Below the pieces are notes generated by a model. That model saw only the letters and a list, made by a program, of their open reading frames with translations. It was not told the DNA's origin and made no database searches. A stretch of 64,000 nucleotides of DNA, taken from assembly GCA_014905825.1 (NCBI GenBank), contig JACGCN010000008.1:1178001-1242000 (forward strand). The letters are read 5' to 3'. Positions 22,897 to 35,279 of the stretch are shown here, in pieces (position 1 is the stretch's first letter; every line of letters begins with the position of its first letter). This DNA is from Lyophyllum atratum. Lineage: Eukaryota; Basidiomycota; Agaricomycetes; Agaricales; Lyophyllaceae. The position numbers were made by a program, and so were the translations under genes.

Positions 22897-25800
22897 ATGG
22901 CGGACGAACGTCTTGCCAGAGTATTGTCCAGATTGCAAAACCTTCCCTCTATCTCGCTACCCACGGATTACCCGAGGCCGTCCAGGGCGAATAAAGTCAT
23001 CGAAACAGCACATCTGGCTCAACTTTCCGAGCAAGCGTCCTTGAGTCTCCTCAAACTCCTTCTATACAACGAGGACGAGGACAGTGACGATGACGAAGAA
23101 GTGATTGACGCTAAACGACCATCTGCGTTCCATCTTTTGCTAGCAGCATTTACTGTTCTCCTTCATCGGTACACCGGTGACACAGACGTTGTGATCGGTT
23201 CCTCGTCTGCAAACGCGCACGACCCATTGGTTCTTCGTCTATCAGTCCAACCCACCGATCCATTCTGGGCTGTTGTCAGACGCGTACAGCAGGTAGAAAG
23301 GGAGGCGGCGTCCGATGCGATCCCATTCGACGTTCTGACCAAGGAACTCAACAAAGGCAAAGACGAAGGCCTCGAATCACCTCTCTTTCGCGTTCGTTTC
23401 TTCGACGAAACAGATCTACCAGAGGATACTTTTATTCGATCGACTAGCTTGACATCCGATCTCACCATCTTCGTTACGCGTCCTCCAGTATCGACGCGTT
23501 CATCGCTGGCCCCACAGATCTCTTTGCGCATTCTCTACAACTCCCTTCTTTTCACTTCCAACCGCATTACATCCATCATCGATCAATTATCTATTCTTCT
23601 TCGCAAAGTCTCCTCAAATCCCGTAGCCCCAGTCGGCTCTGTTCCACTCCTTACGCCTTCCCAGAAGGTCAAGCTACCCGATCCCACTGGTGACCTGAAC
23701 TGGTGTGGTTGGAAGGGGGCCATCACGGACGTGTTTTCTCGCAATGCCCGCCAATGGCCAGACAGGCCTTGTGTCATCCAGAGTATTCCGGCCGCATCCC
23801 TTTCCGATCCCCAGGAACGCGTCACATATACCTATGGTGACATTCTACGCGCGGCGAACGTCCTTTCACATCATCTCATTAAGGAGGGCGTCCAGAGGGA
23901 GGAGGTTGTAATGATCTACGCGCACCGCAGCGTCGACCTCGTCGTCGCTGTTATGGCTGTTCTCAAGGCTGGTGCCACATTTTCAGTCATCGGTCAGCTT
24001 CGTCTTCCCACAACTTGATCTACGACCTAATCTAAGCGACATATATAGACCCAGCTTATCCGGCGTCTCGGCAAATTATATACCTTCGCGTAGCACAACC
24101 ACGTGGATTGGTGGTCCTCAAAGGTGCTGGCGCCATCGGCCCTTCAGTGCGCGAGTTCTTGTCTACGGAATTGAAGATTCGCGTTGAAGTCCCTGCATTG
24201 GAAGTTTTACCTGGTGGTGGTATCTCTGGAGGACTAGATGCAAACGGTGTCGATGTACTGCAGTCGCACACGCGGCTGGGAGACACCGATCCTAACGTTG
24301 CCCTCGGGCCCGATAGTGTTGGGACCCTTTCCTTCACGAGCGGGAGCACAGGAATTCCCAAGGGTGTCAGAGGGAGGCACTTCAGCCTGACGCACTTCTT
24401 CCCTTGGATGGGAGAGCGTTTCGGCCTCGACGAGAACTCTAAGTTCACGATGTTGAGTGGCATTGCCCACGACCCTATTCAACGTGACAGTACGTATCCT
24501 TGTCTTAATCTGCTTTATGAACCTACCTCTTATCATCCATTCAGTGTTCACGCCTCTCTTCTTCGGGGCACAACTTCACGTCCCGACTGCTGACGACATC
24601 GGTACCCCTGGGCGTCTCGCCGAATGGATGGCTGCAAGTGGAGTCACTATTACACATCTAACACCTGCCATGGGTCAGCTACTCTCAGCGCAAGCCACGA
24701 GTCAAATCCCATCCCTCCGCAACGCATTTTTCGTCGGAGATGTCCTTACCAAGCGCGACTGTCTCCGGCTCCAAGCTCTGGCCGCAAACGTCCGCATCAT
24801 CAACATGTACGGGACTACCGAGACCCAACGCGCGGTGTCGTACTTTGCCATCCCTCCCGTCTCCGAAGACTCCACCTTCCTGGCATTACAGAAGGACATC
24901 ATGCCTGCCGGAGAAGGAATGATCGACGTTCAGCTGCTCGTCGTCAACAGGAACGACAGGAACGTCCCTTGTGCCGTCGGAGAGGTTGGCGAGATCTACG
25001 TCCGCTCCGGTGGTCTGGCAGAGGGGTACCTGGATGCCGACGCGAGCGCGGAGAAGTTCGTGGCTAACTGGTTTTCCGCCAATGCCCCGGCACGGAAGGA
25101 CACCATCATGCACCCTGTCGAAGGCGGTGCTGGTCCCGAAGCACGGTACTGGAAGGGGATACGAGATCGTATGTATCGCTCAGGTGATCTCGGGCGATAT
25201 CTCCCCGATGGTATCGTCGAATGCACCGGACGTGCAGACGATCAGGTCAAAATCCGTGGCTTCAGGATCGAACTTGGAGAGATCGACACGCATCTGAGCC
25301 AGCATCCTCTCGTGAGAGAAAACGTGACGTTGGTACGGAGGGATAAGGATGAGGAGAAGATCCTCGTCAGCTACTTCGTACCACTCGACACCACGGACCT
25401 CGATGCCTATGCTAGTGATATCCCGGAGGATGCAGAGGATAAGAGTCTGGCTGGAGGTATTCGCAGATATAGGCGTCTCATCAAGGATATCAGGGAACAC
25501 CTGAAGAAGAAACTCCCAAGTTACAGTGTTCCGACATGTAAGAGCTTTCTTCCTATTGATTCGATTTGGTTGATGATGCTTCGCCAGTATTCGTCCCATT
25601 GAAGCGTATGCCACTGAACCCGAACGGCAAGATCGACAAACCCGCTCTACCTTTCCCCGATACCACGACTGCTGCAATGATAGCACCTTCAGCGGGCAAA
25701 GGCACATCGACGGAAGCGACGATGCGCACCATCTGGGCCAACATCCTCCCGAACGCCCCGCAGCCCGTCCCTTCCGACGAAAGCTTCTTCGATCTGGGTG

Positions 25801-27410
25801 GCCATTCCATCCTGGCGACTCGCCTGATCTTCGAAATCCGCAAGGTGTTCGTCGTCAATGCTCCTTTAGGCCTGGTCTTCGACCAGCCGACGATCGAAGG
25901 CCTCGTTCGCGCCGTCGATGCTCTTCGTAACGCCGATCTCGGTCTTGAGATGAATAAGGGGATCGTTCCGGCTGCATCGGACGTCACGAAGGCTGCGGCT
26001 CCCGTGGTATACGGCCAGGATTATGTCGATCTCCTTCCCCAGCTCCGGGCATCGTACCCGTCGCCTTCAGCCGATTTCGACGCACATCCCATCACAGTTT
26101 TCCTCACTGGTGCTACAGGTTTCTTGGGAGCGTTCGTGCTTAGCGATCTCCTTTCGAGACAAGCTAGAGTAAAGAAGGTTATCTGTCTTGTTCGCGCTTC
26201 GACGCCAGAGAAGGCTTTGGCACGTCTGAAGGAAGGATCTACGGACCGTGGCGTGTGGAGTGATGAATGGGTATCGTCCGGGCGGTTAGAAGTTGTCACA
26301 GGAGATCTTGGTCAAGAGCTGTTTGGGCTTGGACAAGACGGTTGGGATCGGGTAGCAGGCGAGGCGGATGTCGTGCTTCACAACGGTGCACTGGTAAGAT
26401 CATCCCACCAATGGCGCGAATATCTCACTGACCTTCGTGTAGGTGCACTGGGTATACCCGTACGAAAAACTCCGAGCCGCGAACGTACTCGGCACTCTCA
26501 CTGCGATCGACCTTGCTGCTACCGGGAAGCCGAAGAGCCTCGTGTTCGTATCTTCGACATCTGCGGTCGACACTGACTATTATGTCCACCTCTCTGAGTC
26601 GACATCACATGGCGTTCTTGAGAGCGATGATCTGGAAGGTGCCAAGTCGAGTCTTAAGACTGGGTATGGCCAGTCGAAGTGGGTTTCCGAGAAGCTGCTC
26701 TTCGAGGCTGGTAAGAGGGGCCTGAGGGGACACATCGTGCGACCTGGTTATGTCGTAGGCGATTCTCGCACAGCTGGTGAGACCCTTTTGGTCTTCGTCA
26801 TTCTTAGCTCCTTCCTGATGCCTTGCGTTTCAAAGTTACCAACACCGACGATTTCATTTGGCGCCTGGTCAAGGGTTGTGTACAACTCGGACTCGTCCCA
26901 GACATCAACAATACCGTCAACATGGTGCCCGTGGATCACGTCGCATTATGTACTTCGCTTGCAGCCGTATCACCCCTTGCCGAAGCCCCCATGTCCGTCC
27001 TCCACATCACCGCACGGCCCCTTCCCACCTTCAACGGCATGCTCACATCGCTGCGGCAATATGGCTTCCCCACCGAGCCTTGCGAATACGTCGTCTGGCG
27101 GAGGAAGCTGGAGAAGCACGTCATGGAAGTCCAGGACAACGCGCTCTTCCCTCTGCTCCACTTCGTGCTTGACGACCTACCCACGAGCACGAAGGCGCCC
27201 GAGCTCGACGATACGAACACAAGAAGGCTGTTGGAGCAGCATACTGGGGAACTCGCTACCACAGTATCCGAGCCAATAATGGGCTTGTACTTGGCCTGGC
27301 TCATTGCGGCTGGATTCTTGCCACCACCCTCGCTACCATCCCCCGAAAAGCAGCTACCGTTACTTGTTAACGCCGGCGCGATTAAAGCAGCAGGCCGAAG
27401 CGGCGCTTAG
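22897..27410 (+). CDS. LYS2: L-2-aminoadipate reductase (alpha-aminoadipate reductase large subunit)
   Basis: Six exons: 22897-23992, 24049-24489, 24545-25537, 25588-26393, 26443-26776 and 26836-27410, giving 1414 residues, the normal length. A condensation-like N-terminus leads into the adenylation domain ([44 protein letters not shown]), a carrier domain with the phosphopantetheine serine in FFDLGGHSI, and a reductase domain with the Rossmann motif [10 protein letters not shown] and [10 protein letters not shown]. The enzyme activates aminoadipate with ATP, tethers it as a thioester and reduces it with NADPH to the semialdehyde, the fungal lysine route. It needs a phosphopantetheinyl transferase (LYS5), not seen here. 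The last intron must end in CAAAG: it is the only acceptor that keeps phase and restores [11 protein letters not shown]. Confidence 0.96.
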
Positions 27411-27690
27411 GTCTTATATATTCCACAAAGTAAAACGGAAACTATCTAAAGTAATGTAATACCAACCTACCTTCAATCCACATTCCATATCTCTGCAAAT
27501 ACGATACTAGACGTTTCATGGCTCTTGACTTTCACCTGGACGAATGGAAAATAACGATGATGTCCACAGCTAACTTTATTATAGTGCTATAGTGCTATTA
27601 CTACCATATCCACAACCTAAGATCCAAGAAATGACAGGTGGCCTCGATAGGGGCGAGGGGAAATCTAGTATTTATGGAGGTCCTTGAGTT

Positions 27691-29447
27691 CTAATTGTTT
27701 AATTCGACGCCGGAATCATTCTCATCCTCCGTCTTGGGGAAGACGGCACGCGCAGCAGCGACGCCATAAGCGTTTTTATAGAAGACGACGGAGCCTTCGT
27801 CTTCAACAAACTACAGAAAGGGCGTCAGAAAGATAGGTACAATTTCAAAGCGGAAAGTCTGACCTTGCATTCTCTCATCACCCGATACACTTCTCTCCAG
27901 CCTCCTGGTGCACCTTGACGGTAAATACCAGCTCCTTCCAACTTCTTTCGCAGTGCCGCCGCAGCTTCCCATCTATAATTGCATGAATTAGGTGTCATCT
28001 TGAAACGACAAATATGCCTCCTTACGCGTGATAATGGGGAATCTTGCTGGTAAGATGGTGAAGAACATGTGTCTCGGAAATTCCGTTAGTCGCATGGGCA
28101 GCGATCCAACCCATCAAGGGGCCAAGGTCTCCCAAGAGGCTACGATCCAGGGTCGAGAGGGCGCCCCGCTGGAAGTTGAACATGTCGGCGCGGTAGTGGG
28201 GGATGAGAGGGTCGGTGTGCTGCAGGAAAGTGATAAGGACAAGCCAATGGTTGACCCTGCTCCTCTGTTAGTATGGTTCATCAAATTTCCACGTCAAGTA
28301 GATGACGCACCAGAGGTAGGGGACGAGATAGACTCGGAAGACAACGGCGAAGGACCAGTAGAAGCATCCAGCAACAATCGCCGCAAGCCAAAGGAAGATT
28401 CCGAAATCGGACCAAACGATTTGCCCATGCTGATGAGGCGAGAAAATGAGGGAGGTGGGGCTGAAGTCTGGAGAGATAGAGGTCAGGCCATGCGAGATAT
28501 GATTCAAACTAAACATCACTCACGATTAGTGCCTTTAGGGTATCTAGGTTGGCCAGACGTATTCTGAACAAGGTAAAGTGGCAGTCCAGCGAGCTGGATA
28601 GAAAATAAGTTAGCCACTGCATAACGGGAAATGGCGAGGGAGATGCACGGACGAGATAAATTACACATTGCAGACTTGCACCGAGAGGCGAGTCGCCCAG
28701 AGCTTCGAAGAGTTCCCGTTTGATTTCCTGAGAGACAGTGGATCCGGAGAGGTTCTCGCCAGCGGGGTTGAACTCAGGAGCACGCTTTTCCTTGCGTGTC
28801 CAAGGAACGAAAACCTGGTCCTGCGACATGTGGCACGTAGCGGCGTGATGCTTGGCATGGCTGATTCGCCAGGCGTGGTAGGGAACGCCAAGCCTGTAGG
28901 ACGAAACGGAGGGCAAAGAGTCAACGATGGAGGATGTGAATGTAACATATTAGCCACGAACGCAGAGTGCAAGACCCAGCCGACCGCGTTATTCAATTGC
29001 TTGGATGCCGAGAAGGCCTGATGTCCACATTCGTGGGCGATCACCCATAACCCCATTCCGAAGAGTCCGACCCAGAAGCTGTAGAACGCCCAAAGCGCGA
29101 CCCATGCAAAGCCATGGAAGGTGGGATACGGTAGCAATGGGATATACGCCTCCGCATAGAGTGTGGCTTTGTAGATGCATCCAATAACGAACAAGTCCCA
29201 GAAGCTGAAAGAAATGTCAAACCGAAACACGAATTGGACTGCTTGTAAGGCACGTACGCATAGGCCGAAGACTTCAAAGCTGACCGCTCAAAACAGTGCG
29301 AACTGCAAGGATACAGACACGTCAACACAATTTTTCGAAACTGTGACAAGAATCCACATACGGTATGGCATCGAGTAGCTCTTTCATGGAAAGATTAGGG
29401 ACAACGACAGGCGTCTGCTCATGGCGTTCGTCTACGACGGGAGACAT
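27691..29447 (-). CDS. Delta-12-type fatty acid desaturase
   Basis: Nine exons: 29362-29447, 29258-29302, 28962-29204, 28665-28893, 28524-28593, 28311-28467, 28026-28256, 27864-27972 and 27691-27810, giving 429 residues. The three histidine boxes that bind the di-iron centre are present: HECGHQAFS, RISHAKHHAATCH and THVFHHL. Hydrophobic segments lie between boxes 1 and 2 and between boxes 2 and 3 (WLAAIVAGCFYWSF). This fits an ER membrane oleate desaturase making linoleate with cytochrome b5 as electron donor; a neighbouring specificity (omega-3) cannot be excluded. The ATG at 29447 gives the usual short N-terminus with a PNLSMKELLDAIP segment. A C/T-rich leader of about 150 bases precedes it. 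It ends about 280 bases from the LYS2 stop, tail to tail. Confidence 0.92.
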
Positions 29448-30984
29448 GGGGTAAGTATCCGCGTCGCGAAACGGCGCAAAAGGAAGGGAAGAAGAGAAAG
29501 GACGGATAACAACGAGAATGAGCCAGCGTTGGGTTGAGACGATAAAAATATATTGCGAAAGATGATAGCCGAATGTTTGATCGCAATATCGCGGTGACGG
29601 GAGAAAAAGTGAAAAAACTTAGGGGAAAAACTTACGATCACGCACATGTACGCCAAGTAGCGGCAGAATTTTTCTTCAATTGTTCATCCCCTGTTCACCC
29701 CGCTGTTCGAGACTGGACAGCATATGTTGTGCGAGTTGAGACTGGATAGCATTGTGCGAGAAGCCTCTGAAATGGTGACCATAATGCATAATTAAGGGTC
29801 GATCGGAGGCCTCAATCGGTAGCGACGCGACACGTATACGCGTCCAGTTCCCCGTTCGGGTAGTGTTATCATATTTAAGGGGAGAGCCAGGGCTCGGGAG
29901 AACGCGTTGGAAAGACAGCGAACAACTGCTTCAAGGTACTTGGGCAAGTACTGGGTGATCCGCCATGCTGGCAGGGTATTAATACAGTTTCCAGCGTGGC
30001 TGCAGTCTGGACGTTTTCCGTTTACTTAACCTCCTCACCAATATAGTCGCTGAACGTATGATTGTAAGTACGGAATGCGTCGCGGTCGCCAAGTTGTTGC
30101 GCGGGCGATGTTGGGGGACGAAAAGAGGAATTTCAATGTTCAGAGCCCGATTCGGTGTATCCTGTCAACTCTTGCCTTGCAACATCACAATGGAAGGTCC
30201 TTCCTTGGTCGTTCCCGTCATGGCATTCACCTATGTCGGCGCTTCATATCTTCACCTCTCAACAACCTAGCACACCTCATTGCTCAAGATCTCATGTACT
30301 CCCCTCGTTTCTGTCTGTAAAGCTTTGCCTCTGAGCGCGGCCCCGAGAATTGGCCGCAGTGAACGACACACATCCCCATTTGAATGTGTAACGACGATGC
30401 GCCCTCAGGCGCCCTCTTCCGCTGCGATGGACCGAAAACACGCGTACTGCTCTTACATCGCAACAACCCTGTGCTGGGCTACTTCTGGCCACTTTCCAGC
30501 TTCAAAAGGCATTGTTTACGGCGACACCTCGCCTGCATTCGGGTAGCAGAGCAACTTACAACAACGAACCAGGCCTTGTGGCATTTTCGACTGCTGCGGA
30601 TTAAGTTCTGATTTGCTCGTGGCCCTCCACGACCCGCAATCGGTGGTGGTGGGGGGTAGTGTCCACAGAAGCTCCTCTCGGACCTTATACCATTGGATAG
30701 GCTGAAGACCGGAGAGACGACATACTGCCATTTTGACAGAATATCCGCGACGTGATTATGGTCAGCTCAAATTTAGATGGTTGTACGTGCGGTACCGCCT
30801 GAGTAAGGCGCGAAATTTGCTGATTTTGTGGTACATCGCCGCTTTTCAAGTCTGGCTACGCCTGCGTAAAAATCATGGCTCCGCGCTACAACGCCGCAGC
30901 TTCAGTCTGTAAGCTACTTTACTATGTACAATGGATAAACTGTCTCTAATAAGTCATTTTAGCACTAAAACGCCTCAAGTCGAA
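29448..30984. other. Desaturase upstream region and gene-free DNA
   Basis: The first ~200 bases are the pyrimidine-rich leader and promoter of the desaturase. The remaining ~1.3 kb shows only overlapping short frames on both strands without recognisable domains. No long repeat was found up to the edge of the segmental duplication near 30985. Confidence 0.4.
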
Positions 30985-32435
30985 GTTTTTGGATGCCGAT
31001 CAGGAGACCCTGTGTCCCTTCTAACTGTTCAAAGTTGGCGTTCTGTCGCCTCCTGGGCTGGATCATGGCAAGTAACTCTACTATGTGATAACCCTTCCTA
31101 AATCCATATAGCAAATGATTCCCAGATGTCAGTCCGAGGCTAGTGTTCCTTTCCCTTCCCGGCAAAATGATGGTGAGTCGAGTTCGCATCTATGACAGCT
31201 ATCTGGAGTCACGATACACTCTCAAAGATTTCGCCGTGAATTTTGACGCTCTAGACGCATAGCTTCTCGGATGGTGATGTAAGCTCACACAACGTAACGA
31301 GATGGCGCTGCAGGCTTCATTGAATTGCATTCTCGTTCGAAGTTTCCTTGAGCGAGTAGGTGATCCTTCGATTGATACGGCTCAGTAGCATGCGATCTGC
31401 GCATTATCAGCTACGGTGACATTTCCATGCTGCGTGAGCAGTCTTTGTCTTTGCTATCATTTTTTTTCCGCGTCATCAGTGAAACGGAATTGATAGCTGG
31501 TCCACGCATCATGGCCACGTACTAGCATGTAATTGCTAACAATTATAAGCGAAGCAGGTTTCGGATTGTGCTTTTCATTTTTGACCCCATGGTGCACAGC
31601 CTGAGCCCCGTCCTGGGAACGCCGCCGCGACCGAAGCTTCCAGCCAGTCTCCGCCGGCGCCACACGACAAAATCGGTACAGACAGAGTCTACGATGTCGT
31701 CTTCCCGCCAAACCACAATGATGTAACACGCACTCAGACAACCGCACAGCGCTAACACGGAATAGTGCAGAGGCAACATATGTGTTTCACGACGGTGGGG
31801 CCGAACATGTCAATGTCATTTTGAGCTTCCTGCTCGTCAACAAAGCCTGATATCATGCGATGTTTTTCCCGTGTACAGCCGATGTACAGCGCTCAGTTGA
31901 TTTGTAGCCATAGTGGGCGAGTTCTAGTGATGTGACAAGGTGGATCCTTATATAACTGTTACCCTGGTCCTCGTGGACGTCATGTTCAATTGAGGATATA
32001 TAGGGCGGGATCTACAGGGCGTTGGGTTGAATCGGCTGGCAATTCCGCTCGGTTTGACGACGTCACAAGAACGAAATTACGACTCATTCGCTCTAATTTC
32101 AAGCATAACTTGTGTGATGGCTTCAGTACCTCAGCCCCTGCCACCGATTCCGACTACAATAGCGTCTATGTGAGTCTTTCAGTTGATCACAGGCTCGACC
32201 CCATAATCGTGGGTTGCTAGAACGGGCCCCCTTGTAAGTCCTATCATCTGTGTATATTGACCGCCATGTAACTTACGATGCCTGCACGAGCTCATCGGGA
32301 TTAATCTTGGCTGGGTGCCATATGGGATCCTCGTCATTCAAACCTGTAAGCTAGGTTATGATCGACACACCGCACAATACTAATGATCATGACGGACGTA
32401 TACTCGCAGTGCTTTCCGAAGGATTCGAAGAGGCT

Positions 32436-33568
32436 TAAGTGTGACACCATCTACCACCATCATCAAAAACGAAAATCGTCAATTTTTCGTCGTCCACCCG
32501 TCTGATGTATTCCTGCTGTCCTTCTGCACTTCGTAACCGCTGGCCTTGACTTACCGCGGTCGGGCTGACTTCCTGCGCTGCCGACGTACCGAGCAATGGC
32601 AGCATTGCCCTACCAGAGCTCCTGAAATGACTGCTGCACATTGCACACACATCACTATACACTATCCACACCGTCTACGAAACCAATATAGTACCGTCAG
32701 CAACAGCTCGAGACCAGATACAACCCGTCTTAACGCATTCCCTGCCTCGCACACTGCGGGCGGCGACGATCTGTGTTACGAGCTGCTGACTGGCGGGGCC
32801 CTGTCCTGCATCATTCACCCATATAGTACCGTCATCAAAAGCTCAAAACCAGATACAACCCGTCTTAACGCATTCCCTGCCTCGCACACTGCGGGCGGCG
32901 ACGATCTGTGTTACGAGCTGCTGACTGGCGGGGCCCTGTCCTGCATCATTCACCCATATAGTACCGTCATCAAAAGCTCAAAACCAGATACAACCCGTCT
33001 CAACGCATTCCCTGCCTCGCACACTGCTGCGGACGACGATCTGTGTTACGAGCTGCTGATTGGCGGGGCCCTGTCGTGCCACATATCATCATTCACCCAT
33101 GTACATATAAATGTCTCACCCTAACCATACGGCAAATTCAACCAGGCCTCTGTCACTGTGCACCTCTGAGCCTGGCCATGTCTCACCTTAACCATACAGC
33201 GTGCCCGTCGAATTCTATCACCCTGCTCACGCGGAGCCTTCTCGACCATTACGTCAATCGGTTCTGCAACGTTCCCATGTGCTCAACAGCTTCCCTTATC
33301 AGCAATGGCATTTACATACCGTCTACAGATGGTCAACCGTAACAACTGTAACTGACGCTCGTCGCCTTCCTTCTTGTTCATGACACATCTGCATCCGTTT
33401 CGTAAACTTGCGCGTAGCTACATTAACCCGTGCGATCCCGTATATCATAGCGGCAATGATTGGCTAACGCCCGTAGCGTACACTTGATGCATGTACGTAG
33501 CACGGACCCCCCACATGTTCCATATCGGGACCGCCCGTGGGTAATATCACTATCACTATCACTAAGTG
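32436..33568. mobile_element. 1.1 kb insertion with 6-base target duplication in DUF6534 copy A
   Basis: The hexamer TAAGTG flanks the insert at 32436-32441 and 33563-33568. The matching place in copy B (45466-45474, GGCTTAAGTGGCTCGG) has it once, giving a clean empty site. The insert's right end carries three copies of TATCAC just before the duplication; a simple-repeat tail plus short target duplication is reminiscent of retroposons, but I see no reverse transcriptase and no convincing terminal inverted repeat, so the class is open. Three 135-base tandem repeats lie inside. Confidence 0.75.
32686..33100 (+). repeat. 135-base tandem repeat, three units
   Basis: Units begin at 32686, 32821 and 32956. 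The first two are nearly identical after the opening 30 bases; the third diverges at its end. Because 135 is a multiple of three, a 192-codon frame (32546-33124) stays open through all units and would code for a 45-residue repeat with motifs such as TTRLNAFPASHT and DDLCYELL. Whether the frame is used is unknown. Confidence 0.85.
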
Positions 33569-34340
33569 GCTCGGTATTTGTGAAAATCCTTTTGGATACC
33601 CATAAAGCTAACACTTTGTTTTACTTGCCCTCTAGTATACATCGTCTTCGCTATCGGCACCATCCAAACAATCCTTGTCGCAGTAGATTCATACCACTGG
33701 TTTGCATCAGGATACGGAGACATGCGCGAGATGGGTGACCCGCTCATCTCACCATTTGACGTCCCAATTCTTGATGGACTACTCGCATTCATTGTACAAG
33801 TATTCTTTTGCTGGAGAATTTGGGTTCTACACAAATCAATCTGGCTTCCGAGCATAGTATTAGTGCTTCGTGTCGCGTCATTCCTTGGAGCCCGATCTTG
33901 CTTGACCCAAATACCCAGGTTGCTATGGCTTCCCTGGGTGGTGCGCTTTCCTATGGGATTTGGGTATGCTATTTCCGGTGTTCTTCCAACTTGATGGTGA
34001 CTGTGCTACATTCATAGCTATTCCAACGTAGCCTCCCTGAGTATACACCAGCGCTTATTATACAAACCTGCGTGAGGTTCTTCCTCTCGTTCCGCGAGCT
34101 CGTTTCTCATATTATGAAACAAGTTTTGGTTAGCTGGTGGTGCCCTGGCAGACACACTGATTGCGGTCATCATGACGTGGCTAGTAAGTTACTCGCTCGT
34201 CTGGGAAGTGTCCAGATCATGAATTATTCTCCTAGCTTCTGCGGGAGGGAAGTCGTTCACAATCCCCGCAAACAGGTACTCTACTAGTCCAAATTGTGCG
34301 ACTCACGGTGGAGACAGACACACTTACAGGTTCGCAATGA

Positions 34341-34713
34341 CACAACTTCGCGGAGGCTGGCCGACGTCGAGAATATTCTTTATTCGCAGATCATTGGCAC
34401 TCCAACGCAAAACACATGATCGTCCAGTATCTTGTTACATATTTGGAAATGAAGACCTAAACAACGAATGGTGAATGGGGCTTAGCGAGAGATGAACGGA
34501 ATAGGTCGAAGAATGGGTGTTCCACATAGAAAGAAAGGAGGTCATTGAAGTGAGGCAGGGATATGAAAGGGCTTCAGTCAGGGATAAAATGATGGTATGT
34601 AAAGGAAAGGAAGGCATAGAGGGTTGAGCATTGCAAGAGAATGCTAGCCTGACTGCGACGTAGGATGTTTAGCGCATGTGATCATTGGTGTTCGATGTGC
34701 AGAGCCAACCTAC
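34341..34713. other. Short gene-free stretch
   Basis: This lies between the broken end of DUF6534 copy A and the Cys-repeat gene. No gene or repeat was recognised. Confidence 0.4.
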
Positions 34714-35247
34714 TTATTCCATGTTTTGAATAACTGACTGCACAGCAATGCAGGTGGGACACATTTCATGGACGTTTGTCGACGTCGTCGGCTCATGAAC
34801 AATGCGTCTTGACACCCCCGACCTTGTTGTCGCAATTCCAAGGCCCCTGCAGATCCCGGAGTTTTGATCATTCGACGCTTTACAGGCTGGACACGGTTCA
34901 TGGAGCTCGGTCGCCATCTCCATATGAGTCATAGTTCCACTGCCAGTGCACCTCCTCTCGATGACTCCGATTATAAAGTCACACTGAATACAATTCTCCT
35001 GATTGCCCAACACCCATCTGCGATGAACGACGTTCCTAGTCTCTCCAGACCTTGTGATCGCGGTTCCCTCCCCCTCGCACGTCCTAGAGCATTTGGGGCA
35101 GTATCCCAGGTTCGACGCTCGCCTGCTCACGGATCTATTACAGGAGCAGTGATGATGACTGGGCCACCAAGGCATATGAGACGTTGGTGATATGAAGGAT
35201 GAGACGTTGGTGATATGAAGGATGAGGCGGTAATTGGAGTAGCGCAA
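34714..35247 (-). CDS. Small protein with DnaJ-like CxxC / CxGxG cysteine repeats
   Basis: An uninterrupted 177-codon frame; a second in-frame ATG at 35175 would give 153 residues. From about residue 50 three imperfect repeats of 33-44 residues follow one another: CPKCSRTCEGEGT, then CIQCDF with CTGSGT, then CPACKAS with CRGLGI, ending in CPTC. Each repeat pairs a CxxC with a CxGxG as in the zinc-binding region of DnaJ, and two of the three also carry a TRSG-x-RR/N-V-H stretch with one or two histidines. No J domain, signal peptide or membrane segment is visible, so it is not a DnaJ chaperone. I do not recognise a family with this layout. It is preceded by a 23-base direct repeat (35183-35228) and the tandem array beyond. 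It could be a multi-zinc binding module; expression is unproven. Confidence 0.55.
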   Translation of the reverse strand: MRYSNYRLILHITNVSSFISPTSHMPWWPSHHHCSCNRSVSRRASNLGYCPKCSRTCEGEGTAITRSGETRNVVHRRWVLGNQENCIQCDFIIGVIERRCTGSGTMTHMEMATELHEPCPACKASNDQNSGICRGLGIATTRSGVSRRIVHEPTTSTNVHEMCPTCIAVQSVIQNME

Positions 35248-35279
35248 GCGACTGCGCTTTGGGAGGAAATCTAGACTGA

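Larger units (their letters stand above)
32117..34338 (+). pseudogene. DUF6534-type membrane protein gene, copy A, interrupted and 3'-truncated
   Basis: The first exon is intact (MASVPQPLPPIPTTIAS followed by a GTGAGT donor), and the exon with CFPKDSKRLK follows. That exon is then split by 1127 extra bases. The gene resumes at 33569 and continues through SYHWFASGYGDMREM, VPILDG and VFFCWRIW, to the LLR exon ending near 34338. The final GYVLGKL and C-terminal exons are absent. An ancestral gene was thus broken once by an insertion and once by a 3' truncation. The exons outside the insertion are still close to copy B, so the damage is recent. Confidence 0.8.
30985..34340. repeat. Segmental duplication, copy A
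   Basis: This segment aligns with copy B at about 43645-46245 in the same orientation. From 31385 to 32430 the match is nearly base for base (compare 44440-45460), including about 700 bases upstream of the DUF6534 start codon. Copy A has an extra 1.1 kb insertion at 32436-33568. Copy B has an extra block at about 43810-44280. The similarity stops at about 34338 in A, before the last DUF6534 exons. Confidence 0.8.

Noticed and set aside
24624..25067. Arginine-rich plus-strand frame overlapping LYS2
   Set aside because: It is an out-of-frame shadow of the adenylation domain with high GC third positions and no homologue-like features.
28028..28567. 179-codon plus-strand frame in the desaturase region
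   Set aside because: It is antisense to the exons bearing the HVFHH histidine box and membrane segments.
31457..31779. Minus-strand frames conserved in both duplication copies (also 44519-44839)
   Set aside because: They are conserved because the surrounding DNA is nearly identical; no domain, and the frames differ between copies. Not called as genes.
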